From: an uncultured Prevotella sp.
GTDB taxonomy: Bacteria; Bacteroidota; Bacteroidia; Bacteroidales; Bacteroidaceae
Direction: 5' to 3'
Assembly (NCBI GenBank): GCA_900553595.1
Contig: USEC01000006.1
Span: 1 to 64,000, forward strand
Length of the DNA: 64,000 nucleotides
Below are positions 32,848-40,915 of this stretch, one piece after another. How positions within the stretch are numbered: the stretch's first letter is position 1; each line of letters begins with the position of its first letter. A model generated the notes under the pieces. The model worked only from the letters and a program-made list of their open reading frames with translations. It searched no databases and was not told the DNA's origin. The translations under genes and the position numbers were made by a program.

Positions 32848-35105
32848 TTCACCACTACTTTCTTTCGGTTTTTAATGTAGATTCCCTTGCCAAGTTTGCT
32901 TTCGTCATTTCCGACATACGCACCGTTCAGATTGAAAATGCCGGAATCCGATGTGTTGTCATCCGTTACGACATCCGAAATGGCGGTTTCATCGCTGTCA
33001 ATAACTATCTTGGCTATGTTGGATTGCATTTCTCCAGGGAAGGAGAAATAGGCACGCATGCCTCTCATTGTTGTCCCCGAATCGGGATATATAAGACTTC
33101 CGTCACTCGACAGGAACAACGATTTACGCGACATTCCGTCGCCAAAAGTAAGCGGACTGAACACGCCAACAAACTTGTAATCAGCACTTCCTACACTCTG
33201 CGGAGCATCCGTTTTTATTCTGACATTCTCAAAAACAGGATTCACAATGTCGGTCTTTGGTTTCACAAGATATGGCAGTCCGGCGACGATTGCATTCACT
33301 TTCTTGAAATACATAGTATTGCCTTCCACACCTTTCTGGTCGTCATATTCCTTAATTTCAACACCTTCAAAGGAAACACTCATGTCATCCAGGTCGAAAG
33401 GCACACAGAATGTGTTCCATTTATCGGCAACAAGCGTTCGCTTCAAAGACACAGTCGCCACCTTACCAAGATTTCCTGCAATCACGGTTTGGTTGTCTGC
33501 ATTCTCGTCAAAAGTCAATTCCGGAACAAGATTAGGAGTTATTTCGATGGAAGAAACCCTTGCTTGATTAACACCAGCAATTATCTTGAAGACGAAATCG
33601 CCCGGAACATCAAGTGTCGCAATGAATTTGCTTCTATCTCCTTCATTTTTAATCAGCTTCGCATCAACACTGGCCAATGGCGTTCCTTCATCAGGATAGC
33701 ACATGGTCAATGGGCTCGGGTTGCTATTTGTGCTGTATGACTGTTCAAAATTCACAACAACCTTATAGCCATTCAAAAAGCCAAAGGGGGATGATAAAGT
33801 AACTGTTCCACCATTGGATATACACAGCTTATTGCTCACATTCTTTGAATACTTGATGCTAAACTTGTAAGATTTACCATCAGCAGAGACGAAATTCACA
33901 GGCTTTTTACTTGTTGGTTCTGTTTCGGGAACATTTGCAAACGACTTATTCTCATTAGAAAAGACTATTGATTGTGGCACATATCTGATTGAATAAGAAG
34001 CAGATGCCTCCTGATAATCATCGTTTCCCGAATAAAAAGCCTTGACAACAGCATCGCCCAACGACACAAACGAAACCTCTCCTGAAGCGTTCACCGTCAC
34101 AACCGACTCATTACTGCTTGAATAAACAACCTCCCCTATATCCTGCGGACTTAATATTGCCACAGGACTCACAAACTCATTTTCTCTTCCTTGATACACC
34201 GTTATGGCCTTGCCGTCATAATCTTCGCCGAAAGAGAGCTTCGCCTGCGATTTGTTTATGTACTCAATCGAATAAGAATCCTTTGATGCTTCATAACTCA
34301 CATTGCCTGCAAATTCCGCCGTAATGGTAGCCGTTCCCCACACGCCATTATCATTAAATGTAAGAGTCCCAGTGCCGCTATCCACACTTACAATCTCCGG
34401 ATTGCTGCTCGAATAAGTCACATCCGCCTCAATGTCATTTCCATCCAAGTCTTTTAAAGTTGCCGTCGGAGCCGAAAACTCATGTTCTTTCCCCTTCTTC
34501 ACGACAAAAGAAGAGAGTTCGCCAGTGGAAAACGCAATCTTTGTCTGCTTCCTTTCCACTACAACATCAGATTTCTTGAAAATGGAAACCGCATAGTAAT
34601 ACCAACCATAATCAGGATAACACGAAAACAAATCACGACTTGCACTCAGATTTAATTTCCTTTTATTACCATTATATTTCTTATTAAACACCACATAAGC
34701 ACTATCCTCACAACACTTTATACTCCAGTCTTGATCTTTTTTAGAATATTTGGTTGCAACAAGTCCATCCTTATCGGCTGCAATAAAACAATTTTCTTTA
34801 TCACGCATTAGATAGAACTTTTCGCCATCCCGTCCGAGAAAAAAGTGGCGTACATCATCTGTAGGAACCAGAATTCCGTCGCTGATTTTCACAGGAACTG
34901 CTTTCCAACGCCCGACAGATGTCTTTGCTGAATTAGCCACACCCAAAGCTACTTGAAACTGTGTATTTGCGAAAATGATTTCATCGCCATCTTTCAACGC
35001 AGAAGCATCGGTCACTTTCACAAACTGTTGTGTCGTTTCTGCCATTGCGGCGACACACGACAACACGAACAGAACAATTATTATAAAATAATGTTTTGCC
35101 TTCAT
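32844..35105 (-). CDS. Large secreted surface protein with Ig-like domains
   Basis: The 753-residue protein has a signal peptide (ending AMAE). After an N-terminal domain it shows two or three bacterial Ig-like (Big_2 type) repeats with VTYSSSNPEIVSVDSGTGTL and VVYSSSNESVVTVNASGEVS, then a further beta-rich part and the tail GIYIKNRKKVVVK, which resembles type IX-like sorting tails of Prevotella. Such proteins are usually surface adhesins or scaffolds. No catalytic motif is seen. A -7 box lies at 35131-35138. Confidence 0.75.
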   Translation of the reverse strand: MKAKHYFIIIVLFVLSCVAAMAETTQQFVKVTDASALKDGDEIIFANTQFQVALGVANSAKTSVGRWKAVPVKISDGILVPTDDVRHFFLGRDGEKFYLMRDKENCFIAADKDGLVATKYSKKDQDWSIKCCEDSAYVVFNKKYNGNKRKLNLSASRDLFSCYPDYGWYYYAVSIFKKSDVVVERKQTKIAFSTGELSSFVVKKGKEHEFSAPTATLKDLDGNDIEADVTYSSSNPEIVSVDSGTGTLTFNDNGVWGTATITAEFAGNVSYEASKDSYSIEYINKSQAKLSFGEDYDGKAITVYQGRENEFVSPVAILSPQDIGEVVYSSSNESVVTVNASGEVSFVSLGDAVVKAFYSGNDDYQEASASYSIRYVPQSIVFSNENKSFANVPETEPTSKKPVNFVSADGKSYKFSIKYSKNVSNKLCISNGGTVTLSSPFGFLNGYKVVVNFEQSYSTNSNPSPLTMCYPDEGTPLASVDAKLIKNEGDRSKFIATLDVPGDFVFKIIAGVNQARVSSIEITPNLVPELTFDENADNQTVIAGNLGKVATVSLKRTLVADKWNTFCVPFDLDDMSVSFEGVEIKEYDDQKGVEGNTMYFKKVNAIVAGLPYLVKPKTDIVNPVFENVRIKTDAPQSVGSADYKFVGVFSPLTFGDGMSRKSLFLSSDGSLIYPDSGTTMRGMRAYFSFPGEMQSNIAKIVIDSDETAISDVVTDDNTSDSGIFNLNGAYVGNDESKLGKGIYIKNRKKVVVK

Positions 35106-35130
35106 ATATATTAGGTTTTCAGTTACACGA

Positions 35131-35138
35131 CAAAAGTA
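35131..35138 (-). promoter_or_regulatory. Candidate -7 box for the surface-protein gene
   Basis: The minus strand reads TACTTTTG, fitting TAnnTTTG. The start near 35124 would give a leader of about 19 nt. There is no -33 match. Confidence 0.35.
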
Positions 35139-35197
35139 ATCAAAACAAATGAAATAAAAGAATCAGCGGACATAAAGTTTGTTTTCCCGCTTAAACT

Positions 35198-35782
35198 TCA
35201 ATAGCTCCACGCCATAACGTACTCGTCATTGCACACATAATGCACATTAAGTACCGTCGATGTTTTCAGGTTTTCGGCTTCAATCTCTCCGCAAGAACGG
35301 ACAGAGAACGGGCGGACCCGCATTTCCTCAAGACCCAAATGCTGTTCGGAGAAATACTTGTACATCGTCTCTTTGGCGCACCAATGCACAAGGCGTGAGA
35401 GCAAGTCAGGGGCATTCTCGTCCGAACGTAGGAACCTGCCAGCGATTTTGTTCACCCGTGGGTTTATATACTCCAAATCGATTGCCACATTACGACTGTG
35501 CGACAGAATTATCGCAACATATCCTTTCGTATGGCTTATACTGATATTCCAACCGTCAATGGACGGTTTTCCCGAAGAATCATGCTGAATTAAAATTCCT
35601 TTCTCGCCCGTCATGGCATGAAGCAAAGAGTAAGTCGATGCCACTTCCTGCCGGCGTCCGGCACAAAATGCGCCAAGTCCGGAAACCACCTCCTGCGGAC
35701 AATCATCCCAGGAAGCCCCCTCCTCCATCCGCCACAGTCCAAGAAGGACATCCGACGCTATCTCTTTCGTATAGACAAGCAT
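35198..35782 (-). CDS. 4'-phosphopantetheinyl transferase superfamily protein
   Basis: The 194-residue protein transfers phosphopantetheine from CoA to a carrier protein. Seen: GKPSIDGWNISISHTKGYV (71-89), the metal-binding pair Asp102 and Glu104 in VAIDLEYINP, and WCAKETMYKY (134-143), the W-x-x-KE-x-x-x-K signature. The length is typical of compact Sfp-like enzymes. It follows gldE by 18 nt, the usual order ssb-gldE-PPTase in Bacteroidales. Its carrier-protein target is not known. Confidence 0.9.
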   Translation of the reverse strand: MLVYTKEIASDVLLGLWRMEEGASWDDCPQEVVSGLGAFCAGRRQEVASTYSLLHAMTGEKGILIQHDSSGKPSIDGWNISISHTKGYVAIILSHSRNVAIDLEYINPRVNKIAGRFLRSDENAPDLLSRLVHWCAKETMYKYFSEQHLGLEEMRVRPFSVRSCGEIEAENLKTSTVLNVHYVCNDEYVMAWSY

Positions 35783-35800
35783 AACAGAAGAACGACGATA

Positions 35801-37144
35801 TCAGTTGTCGTTTGAGTCTGAAACCACCGGTTTCTCATTTACCGTCACCTTTATCTTGCTTATACGGCGTTCTTCGATACCCATGATTTCAAACGAATAA
35901 TTCTTGTACTCCACCTTTTCGTGAATGCTGAGGAAGTCGCCCTTTATTTCAAGCAGAAGTCCTGCCAGAGTGTCGGCATCGCCCTCCACTTCCGCAAACT
36001 CATCATCATTGATGTTCAGCACCTTGCAGAAATCGCTCAGAAGCGTCTTTCCTTCAAAAATGTATGTGTTGTAATTTAGTTTTGAGTAGTTCTTACCGTC
36101 ATCGTCGTACTCATCGTTTATCTCTCCGACAATCTCTTCAAGAATATCCTCCAGTGTCACCAAACCACTCGTTCCACCAAATTCATCCACAACAATTGCG
36201 ATATGAATCTTGTTCTCCTGGAACTCGCGCATCAAGTCGTCAATCTTTTTCGTCTCCGGCACGAAGTACGGCGGACGGATAAGACTCTGCCAACGGAAGG
36301 ACGAAGGTTTCGACAAATGCGGGAGCAAGTCCTTGATATAGAGTATTCCCCTTATGTTGTCGGCGTTCTCCTGATACACAGGAATACGGCTGTAATTGTT
36401 TTCAATGACACATTTCAGCACTTCGGCATAAGTCTCCGTTATGTCCAGTCCGACAATATCCTGCCTGCTTGTCATCACCTCCTTCGCCGTTTCGTCGCCA
36501 AAGCGGATGATGCCTTTGAGCATACTCTGCTCGTCTTTTATCTCATCCTTGTCCGTAAGTTCAAGAGCCTGTTCCAAATCATCTACGCTCAGAACATGGT
36601 TTTCCTTCTGCACCATCTTTTCCGCCAGCACACCACTCCGCAGCAATACGGAACCAAGAGGCCAGAACAGTTTACGGCAGAACATCACTCCGCCTACGCA
36701 TTTCCTGCAAAACGCCAGCGGATCCTCCCTGCTATACACCTTAGGCATGATTTCGCCGAACAGCAACAGCAAGAATGTAAGCAACACGGTTATGCAAAGG
36801 AACTGCAACCAATAGGCTCTGTCTCCGAAATGAATAATCGAACCGAAGACATAATTGCACAACATAATAATCGTGACATTCACGAAATTGTTGGTAATGA
36901 GTATCGTGGCAAGAGTGCGTTCACTGTCGTTGCGCAGCTTCTGTATGTTGCGGTCGCTCGCCGACTTGCCGGCATCTATTTCGGCAATATCCGTCGGAGA
37001 AAGGCTGAAAAAGGCTATCTCCGAACCACTTGCAAATGCCGACATACCAAGAAGCAGCAACGCCAGTATGCCAGCGAAGACCACTCCCATTGTCGGGGCT
37101 ACAAAATATACATCAGAAAGAGAATCCAAAAATGCTTCCAACAC
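35801..37144 (-). CDS. gldE: GldE-like CNNM/CBS-domain membrane protein
   Basis: The 447-residue protein has an N-terminal DUF21 (CNNM) membrane domain with about four helices, two CBS domains (about 210-330) and a C-terminal CorC/HlyC domain (about 345-430). The family is linked to magnesium or cobalt efflux; in gliding Bacteroidetes GldE is associated with motility and sits beside ssb. No gliding genes such as gldD are present in the window, so motility is not implied. It lies 21 nt downstream of ssb. Confidence 0.88.
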   Translation of the reverse strand: MLEAFLDSLSDVYFVAPTMGVVFAGILALLLLGMSAFASGSEIAFFSLSPTDIAEIDAGKSASDRNIQKLRNDSERTLATILITNNFVNVTIIMLCNYVFGSIIHFGDRAYWLQFLCITVLLTFLLLLFGEIMPKVYSREDPLAFCRKCVGGVMFCRKLFWPLGSVLLRSGVLAEKMVQKENHVLSVDDLEQALELTDKDEIKDEQSMLKGIIRFGDETAKEVMTSRQDIVGLDITETYAEVLKCVIENNYSRIPVYQENADNIRGILYIKDLLPHLSKPSSFRWQSLIRPPYFVPETKKIDDLMREFQENKIHIAIVVDEFGGTSGLVTLEDILEEIVGEINDEYDDDGKNYSKLNYNTYIFEGKTLLSDFCKVLNINDDEFAEVEGDADTLAGLLLEIKGDFLSIHEKVEYKNYSFEIMGIEERRISKIKVTVNEKPVVSDSNDN

Positions 37145-37165
37145 TATGATATATCGTTTAAGTTA

Positions 37166-37588
37166 TCAAAACGGGACAACGTTGTCCCCTTCATTACCAG
37201 AACCATTCTTCTTGGCAAAAGTATCGTTTTTCTGTTCCGCGCCATTTTGTGCAGTACTTGCTTTGGGAGTCAGCAACTCCATGTTCTCCGCATAAATTTC
37301 CGTGACGAAACGGCGGACGCCCTTCTGGTCGTCATAGCTTCTGTATCTGATGCGTCCCTCAATATAGAGTTTGTCGCCTTTATGCACATACCTTTCAGCT
37401 ATTTTCGCCAAATTCTTCCACATCACGATGTTATGCCAGTCGGTTCTGTCCGGCACATGCGTCCCGTTAGGGAGAGTATATCCACGTTCTGTTGTAGCCA
37501 AAGGAAACTGCGCCACCGCCTGGTCGGCATCGTAATACCTCACATCCGGCTCCTTGCCTACATTTCCTATCAACATCACCTTATTCAT
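37166..37588 (-). CDS. ssb: Single-stranded DNA-binding protein
   Basis: The 140-residue protein has an OB fold (about 1-100) with MNKVMLIGNVGKEPDVRY, TDWHNIVMWKNLAKIAERYV and KLYIEGRIRYRSYDD. The C-terminal tip is EGDNVVPF, less acidic than the usual DDDIPF tip, which may slightly weaken partner docking. It is first of the run ssb-gldE-PPTase. Confidence 0.95.
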   Translation of the reverse strand: MNKVMLIGNVGKEPDVRYYDADQAVAQFPLATTERGYTLPNGTHVPDRTDWHNIVMWKNLAKIAERYVHKGDKLYIEGRIRYRSYDDQKGVRRFVTEIYAENMELLTPKASTAQNGAEQKNDTFAKKNGSGNEGDNVVPF

Positions 37589-37775
37589 AGTACAACTATT
37601 GATTTATATGAAAGTCTCCGCCAGAACAGCTCTGATGCAAAGCCTCGTCGCTTCATTCATCCCGGTTTTTGGAGACCCGAAGAGGCAAACGCCAATACAT
37701 TAAGAAAACTCCGTCGATATAAAAAACAAATACAACTGCAGAACATAGACATTCAACAGTTGCATTCATCGTTTG

Positions 37776-38330
37776 TTATTTCCACATTCCCAAATACTTG
37801 AAATGGAAGTTCTTACCCTTGGCGGAAGGGAATTGTGAGCGTCCATCCACTCTGCCACGCAAATGTTCCACTATCCTGTTGTAGCAGTCCTGTCCTGAGA
37901 CAGCCTTACAGCGTGCGACAAAGTGCGTATCGCGGTACTCATGTTTTCCTGTTGCAGGAACGAGAACCACGCGTTTGAAATCGAGCGTTCCCTCATACCA
38001 TCCGTGCACCTCCTCGTTCAGTCGTGTCGATGCCATGGCAGACATATCCCTCTTTTCAGCAGCCGCATTGTTCGTCGGCATGGAGTGCAATGCCTTTTTC
38101 TGCTTGAAGTCAAGCATTGTCGCGGCAGTTGTCTTTATTATAATGAAGTAAACCCGTGGTCTGATTTTATATCGTTTGGGATAATAGACATCACTGTTGG
38201 CATAATCGCGAACATCAGATTCGAGGTTGGCATTCATGCCAATTTCAGGTATAGAACGCAAAAAGTCCAATGCCTCATTCACATCATGAGCCAATGTCTC
38301 CTTATCAAAATATCTTAAATATAAATTCAT
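37776..38330 (-). CDS. Protein of unknown function near tRNA-Gly
   Basis: The start at 38330 gives 184 residues; the frame runs upstream to 38444 but that part overlaps the tRNA gene and is not coding. I do not recognise the family. It is soluble, mixed alpha/beta in appearance, with VYFIIIKTTAATMLDF and the highly charged middle KRDMSAMASTRLNEEVHGW. No signal peptide or membrane helix is seen. It starts 36 nt past the 3' end of the tRNA gene. Confidence 0.7.
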   Translation of the reverse strand: MNLYLRYFDKETLAHDVNEALDFLRSIPEIGMNANLESDVRDYANSDVYYPKRYKIRPRVYFIIIKTTAATMLDFKQKKALHSMPTNNAAAEKRDMSAMASTRLNEEVHGWYEGTLDFKRVVLVPATGKHEYRDTHFVARCKAVSGQDCYNRIVEHLRGRVDGRSQFPSAKGKNFHFKYLGMWK

Positions 38331-38365
38331 TGGTAAATATGTTTCTCTATAAAAACTGTAAGGAG

Positions 38366-38438
38366 AGCGGCAAACGAGACTTGAACTCGCGACCCCAACC
38401 TTGGCAAGGTTGTGCTCTACCAACTGAGCTATTGCCGC
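38366..38438 (-). tRNA. tRNA-Gly (anticodon GCC)
   Basis: A 73-nt sequence folds as a cloverleaf: acceptor GCGGCAA with TTGCCGC, D-arm with AGCTCAGTTGGTAGAGC, anticodon stem CAACC/GGTTG with loop TTGCCAA (anticodon GCC) and T-arm with GTTCAAGTC. The discriminator is T and CCA is not encoded. It reads minus strand. The two flanking genes lie on the same strand. Confidence 0.95.
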
Positions 38439-38551
38439 ATTCATTCCTCATTGTGAGGAGCATCTCTCTTGAATGCGGTTGCAAAGGTAGTACTTTTTCT
38501 TGAACCTCCAAAACTTTTCCGCGTTTTTTTTCAAAAAAGTTGATTTTTTCT

Positions 38552-39718
38552 TTAATCCATGCGTGAAATATAGTCTTCCGGCGTATATTCACGCAGTATT
38601 TCGAGTTCATTTGTGCCTTTATGCACCATTGCAAGAGCCGGATGCGTGATGCCGTTGAATGTACATGTCTTCACCGTTGTGTAATGAATCATGTCTTCAA
38701 ATATCACATTTTCGCCTATTTCAAGTTCATGGTCGAACTGCCATGCCGACATGAAATCGCCCGAAAGGCAACTGTTTCCTCCCAAACGATACACATATTT
38801 ATTATATGGGACATCTTCTTCAAGTGTTTCCGCTCCCCTCACTGCGGGTTTGTAAGGCATTTCCAGACAGTCGGGCATGTGGCAGGTGAAGCTCACGTTA
38901 AGTATTGCCGTGCGTATGCCGTGGTCTTCCACCACATCCACGACCTGCGACACAAGCGGTCCCGTATGCCATGCAAACGCGCTGCCCGGCTCCATTATGA
39001 CTTTAAGCCACGGATAGCGTTCGTGGAAGGCATTAAGCGTGTCGATCAACAGCTGCGTGTCGTAGTCCTTACGGGTCATGAGATGTCCGCCACCGAAGTT
39101 TATCCATTTAATCTGACGGAACCATTTCGAGAATTTCTCTTCGATATGCGCCAAAGTCCTTACAAACACGTCCGCTCCACTCTCGCAATGGCAATGGCAG
39201 TGGAATCCCTCAATGTCCGAAGGAAGTTCCTGCGGCAGCAGTCCGGCACTAACGCCGAAGCGCGTACCCTTTGCGCACGGATTATACAGGTCGGTCTCTA
39301 TCTCCGAGTATTCGGGGTTCACGCGCAATCCGATGCTTATCGTCTCATTACACTCCCTCACCCTATCATGATAGCGACGGTACTGCGACAGCGAATTGAA
39401 CGAAATATGGCTTGAACAGCCAGCTATCTCGTCTATCTCGTAATCCGTGTAGGCGGGAGAGAACGTATGCGCCTTGTTTCCGAACTTATCGACAGCCAAG
39501 CGTGCCTCCGCCAGCGAACTCGCCGTTGTGGAACCGATGTATTCCCTGAAAATGGGGAACGACTTCCATAAGGCAAATGCCTTGAATGCCAGAATTATCT
39601 CAACATCGGCCTTTTGCGCCACATTTCTTATAAGTTGCAGATTGTTTCTCAACAGCTCCTCCTCCAACACATACATCGGACGGTGAAGCTCCTTATATGT
39701 CACTGTATCTATTTGCAT
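38552..39718 (-). CDS. nspC: Carboxynorspermidine/carboxyspermidine decarboxylase
   Basis: The start at 39718 gives 388 residues; a longer frame to 39766 would overlap the preceding gene's end. The enzyme is a fold III PLP decarboxylase: the cofactor lysine is Lys46 in AFKAFALWKSF and INFGGGHLM is the glycine-rich phosphate loop, with CHCHCESGADV further motifs. It makes norspermidine or spermidine from the carboxylated form in the alternative polyamine pathway. The dehydrogenase partner is not in the window. It lies in a run with glgB and a membrane protein. Confidence 0.93.
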   Translation of the reverse strand: MQIDTVTYKELHRPMYVLEEELLRNNLQLIRNVAQKADVEIILAFKAFALWKSFPIFREYIGSTTASSLAEARLAVDKFGNKAHTFSPAYTDYEIDEIAGCSSHISFNSLSQYRRYHDRVRECNETISIGLRVNPEYSEIETDLYNPCAKGTRFGVSAGLLPQELPSDIEGFHCHCHCESGADVFVRTLAHIEEKFSKWFRQIKWINFGGGHLMTRKDYDTQLLIDTLNAFHERYPWLKVIMEPGSAFAWHTGPLVSQVVDVVEDHGIRTAILNVSFTCHMPDCLEMPYKPAVRGAETLEEDVPYNKYVYRLGGNSCLSGDFMSAWQFDHELEIGENVIFEDMIHYTTVKTCTFNGITHPALAMVHKGTNELEILREYTPEDYISRMD

Positions 39719-39766
39719 CGTCAATGTTTCTTTCGTTTGCTGCGACCTCAGAGGTGCCGCACGCAC

Positions 39767-40912
39767 TTACTCGTATTCGTAATAAAACCAATAAGTGTTG
39801 CTATAGGTGCCACGCACCATGTTTTTTCTTTCCCTTGCATTTTCATAAGTGTTTCCCATATTCTGGAAATCCTGAAAATCCGCTTCCATCACACTATTGC
39901 CATACACCACTTTGGGTGCAGAGTTAAGATGCATGTAAAGCAGCAAAGCCTCCTTATAGTGCTTGGGCAGATTCTTGTCGATGGCATAATGCTTCCCTAT
40001 GTTTTCAACAAAGGCGTCCAAGTCCTTGTCAAGCAGACACGCGCAGAGCAGATAGTCGGCAGAAACCTTGTTAAGCATGTTATGCCGGCGAAGGAAGTCG
40101 AGATATTTCCGTGCCGGCATCCGCTGCACGAACCATGCGCCCAGATACTGGTACATTCTGTCTTCTGGCAGCAATTCCAGGCGGACATTCTTTCCGTCGG
40201 GCAGCAAAGCCGCCGACCTGCCTGCCAGCCTGTACTCAAACAGGCGTTCACCCAAAGCGTTCTGCTTCGACAGGGTGTATGCCACAAGCATCGTCATGCA
40301 CGAGTCGGGAGCGTCGTAACGCTTCGCCACGTCCAATGCCCCGTTGTAGTCGCTGTGCGAGATGCACTGTTCCATGTGAATGCGCGAATGGTACACTCGG
40401 TCGCCATTCCCCGACAGACAGACAAAAAGCATCAGCAGCGACATTATGCCCAGATTCATCCACAGACTGCGCAGCGGCGAATCCATGCGTTCAGCCATAT
40501 ACTCGGAGAAGTGGGTGGCATAGCTTGCCCATACCAGCAGCACATAGACCACAAGCAGCAGCGGCACTGCGACAATCCATCCGTGTGTGGTACAAGCGCC
40601 GTCACCCGTAAAATGCAGACTCGTAAGGAGTGTGAGCAGCAGAGCCGAAGGCACAAACGTGAGCGAAGCGGCAAGGCGTGCCGCACGGCAAAGGCGTGCC
40701 ACACCCAGCTGCAACAGCATCAGCACCGCCGTTATCACAACCGCTCCCACAAGAGCGTCATAATGTGTCTGTCCTTCCGAGAACACATGCTGCATCACTG
40801 TCAGCAGGTCTGCCTGATACTCGTAAAGATAAACGAAGGCAAACAGTACGAACAGTGATGCACAGGCAATATTTATAAGTCTGTCGAATTTTCCTGCAAT
40901 TAGTCTTCCCAT
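39767..40912 (-). CDS. Membrane-anchored protein of unknown function
   Basis: The 381-residue protein has five hydrophobic segments in the first 170 residues (about 13-30, 50-68, 83-100, 110-128, 148-165) and a soluble helical C-terminal half with TPR-like spacing (AKRYDAPDSCMTMLV, DKDLDAFVENIG). It may belong to the DUF6057 group, recalled without certainty. It starts 3 nt after glgB ends, so co-translation is likely, and precedes nspC by 48 nt. No enzyme motif is visible. Confidence 0.75.
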   Translation of the reverse strand: MGRLIAGKFDRLINIACASLFVLFAFVYLYEYQADLLTVMQHVFSEGQTHYDALVGAVVITAVLMLLQLGVARLCRAARLAASLTFVPSALLLTLLTSLHFTGDGACTTHGWIVAVPLLLVVYVLLVWASYATHFSEYMAERMDSPLRSLWMNLGIMSLLMLFVCLSGNGDRVYHSRIHMEQCISHSDYNGALDVAKRYDAPDSCMTMLVAYTLSKQNALGERLFEYRLAGRSAALLPDGKNVRLELLPEDRMYQYLGAWFVQRMPARKYLDFLRRHNMLNKVSADYLLCACLLDKDLDAFVENIGKHYAIDKNLPKHYKEALLLYMHLNSAPKVVYGNSVMEADFQDFQNMGNTYENARERKNMVRGTYSNTYWFYYEYE

Positions 40913-40915
40913 GAC

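Noticed and set aside
36203..37801. Plus-strand open frame of 532 codons opposite gldE and ssb
   Set aside because: The opposite strand holds two clear genes, and the frame has no recognisable domain.
38331..38444. N-terminal extension of the unknown gene across the tRNA region
   Set aside because: The added codons overlap the tRNA-Gly gene on the same strand.
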